Origin: Candidatus Borrarchaeum yapensis
GTDB taxonomy: Archaea; Asgardarchaeota; Sifarchaeia; Borrarchaeales; Borrarchaeaceae
DNA length: 43,662 bases
Direction: 5' to 3'
NCBI GenBank assembly: GCA_016840515.1
Contig: JAEOSF010000030.1
Location: 1-43,662, forward strand
The notes beneath the pieces were generated by a model. The model saw only the letters and a program-made list of their open reading frames with translations, was not told the origin of the DNA and ran no database searches. The position numbers and the translations under genes are program-made. Shown here piece after piece: positions 43,137-43,662 of this stretch (the stretch's first letter is position 1; each line of letters begins with the position of its first letter).

Positions 43137-43662
43137 ATACGTCCTTTTAAAGTTGTTAGTTTCATTGATTTCGTTGTGTCCTTTGATCGTTATACCACGA
43201 CTACTGAATATGTCTCGCGGTGTATAAATGGGTTTGAGAGGTCATTATAAGTAAATTTTTGATGACTCTACATTAGACAAATAAAATATCATGAGCAGAT
43301 AAAAGGAAGAATTCTATTTTCTTAAATTAGTTCTCATCACCGATCTTCTATTCAGGGTTTTGGACTAACTTCAATAGATCCTAAAATACGAATTCATCGA
43401 ATTTTCATTTCTTAAATAAACGATCCTAATTTTTAAAAACTCACCTAAGATTTGGCGTGATAACTAGAAGAGTGTGAAAAACCATAATCTCTCACTAAAG
43501 ATGGCAATATCATCTTAGACAACTCCACACTTCAACTTAAAAAATCCAAAAGTTTCATATTGCTGTTTAGCATTCATTATAATGACCTTCATAGAAATGG
43601 AGAATATTTACTGCATAGTCTTCGGATGATCAGATATGAGTGGAGTAGTTCGTTTCTGCAGA
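43137..43662. other. 526-base terminal stretch with no gene seen
   Basis: Apart from the TATA-like string near 43226-43235, I see no coding frame with a ribosome site, no tRNA-like fold and no repeat array. A gene starting beyond the right edge could have its promoter here. Confidence 0.4.

Noticed and set aside
1..43662. CRISPR arrays, rRNA, tRNA genes, prophage or intact insertion sequences
   Set aside because: No regularly spaced repeats, no cloverleaf-like or rRNA-like sequence and no transposase or integrase frame were seen on either strand by eye; a tRNA scan was not possible.

Overview
This window comes from an AT-rich archaeon that runs tetrahydromethanopterin/methanofuran-type C1 chemistry. 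The archaeal assignment rests on TATA-type promoters about 32-38 bases before start codons, frequent TTG starts behind GGAGG/GGTGA ribosome sites, and a gene set dominated by archaeal families: MfnB, MfnD, MfnE, MfnF, an FmdE-family protein, an MtrA-like protein, MvhD with a methanogen-type FdhAB, and a stand-alone ThiN. No methyl-coenzyme M reductase gene is present here. A non-methanogenic lineage such as an Asgard or Bathyarchaeia-type archaeon would fit, but I cannot fix the phylum from this sequence.

Layout. 1-5539: an ABC exporter locus with the 3' end of one FtsX-like permease, a decayed scrap of permease coding sequence, an ATPase and a full 995-residue permease. 5729-8944: mfnB, a HEAT-repeat protein and a polyprenyl diphosphate synthase. 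8973-13076: a cation/Ca exchanger, a ferritin-like protein, a membrane wHTH/zinc-ribbon protein, an alkyladenine DNA glycosylase and small nucleic-acid-type proteins. 13123-17012: an ECF-like membrane protein, then an AIR-synthase-like protein, ThiN and a methyltransferase, then a secreted protein. 17124-19263: mfnE, a second ECF-like protein and fmdE.

19575-25906 (minus strand) is the most unusual region: mvhD-fdhA-fdhB-nuoC-like followed by one 668-residue polypeptide fusing NuoI-, NuoB- and NuoD-like modules. No membrane subunit is encoded with it. In the NuoD-like part each hydrogenase CxxC motif reads CxxD. This looks like a formate-linked soluble electron-transfer complex that I cannot match to a named system. 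A CGCGTAATAT element stands at exactly the same distance from the TATA box in front of both mvhD and fmdE. A related site lies between the HisA-like gene and mfnD, which suggests a C1 regulon.

26258-31735: two Cys-free duplicated thioredoxin-like proteins, fumarase, a two-subunit succinate dehydrogenase/fumarate reductase without membrane anchors, and a small P-loop protein with a degenerate Walker A. 31866-36774: a HisA-like protein, a small protein, mfnD (apparently with an ACG start), an NAD-dependent epimerase, an anchorless MtrA-like protein and a membrane protein. 36967-42742: a cyclase-family hydrolase, a large membrane protein, mfnF, a phosphoesterase, lipoate-protein ligase and an XPF-type nuclease. 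The last 0.9 kb holds one small Cys-rich ORF and otherwise nothing I can assign.

Taken together, the genes point to methanofuran synthesis (four of the six known Mfn steps), formate/C1 oxidation or reduction, a cytoplasmic fumarate/succinate step, and lipoyl-protein (glycine cleavage or 2-oxoacid dehydrogenase) metabolism. No tRNA, rRNA, CRISPR array or intact transposase was seen.
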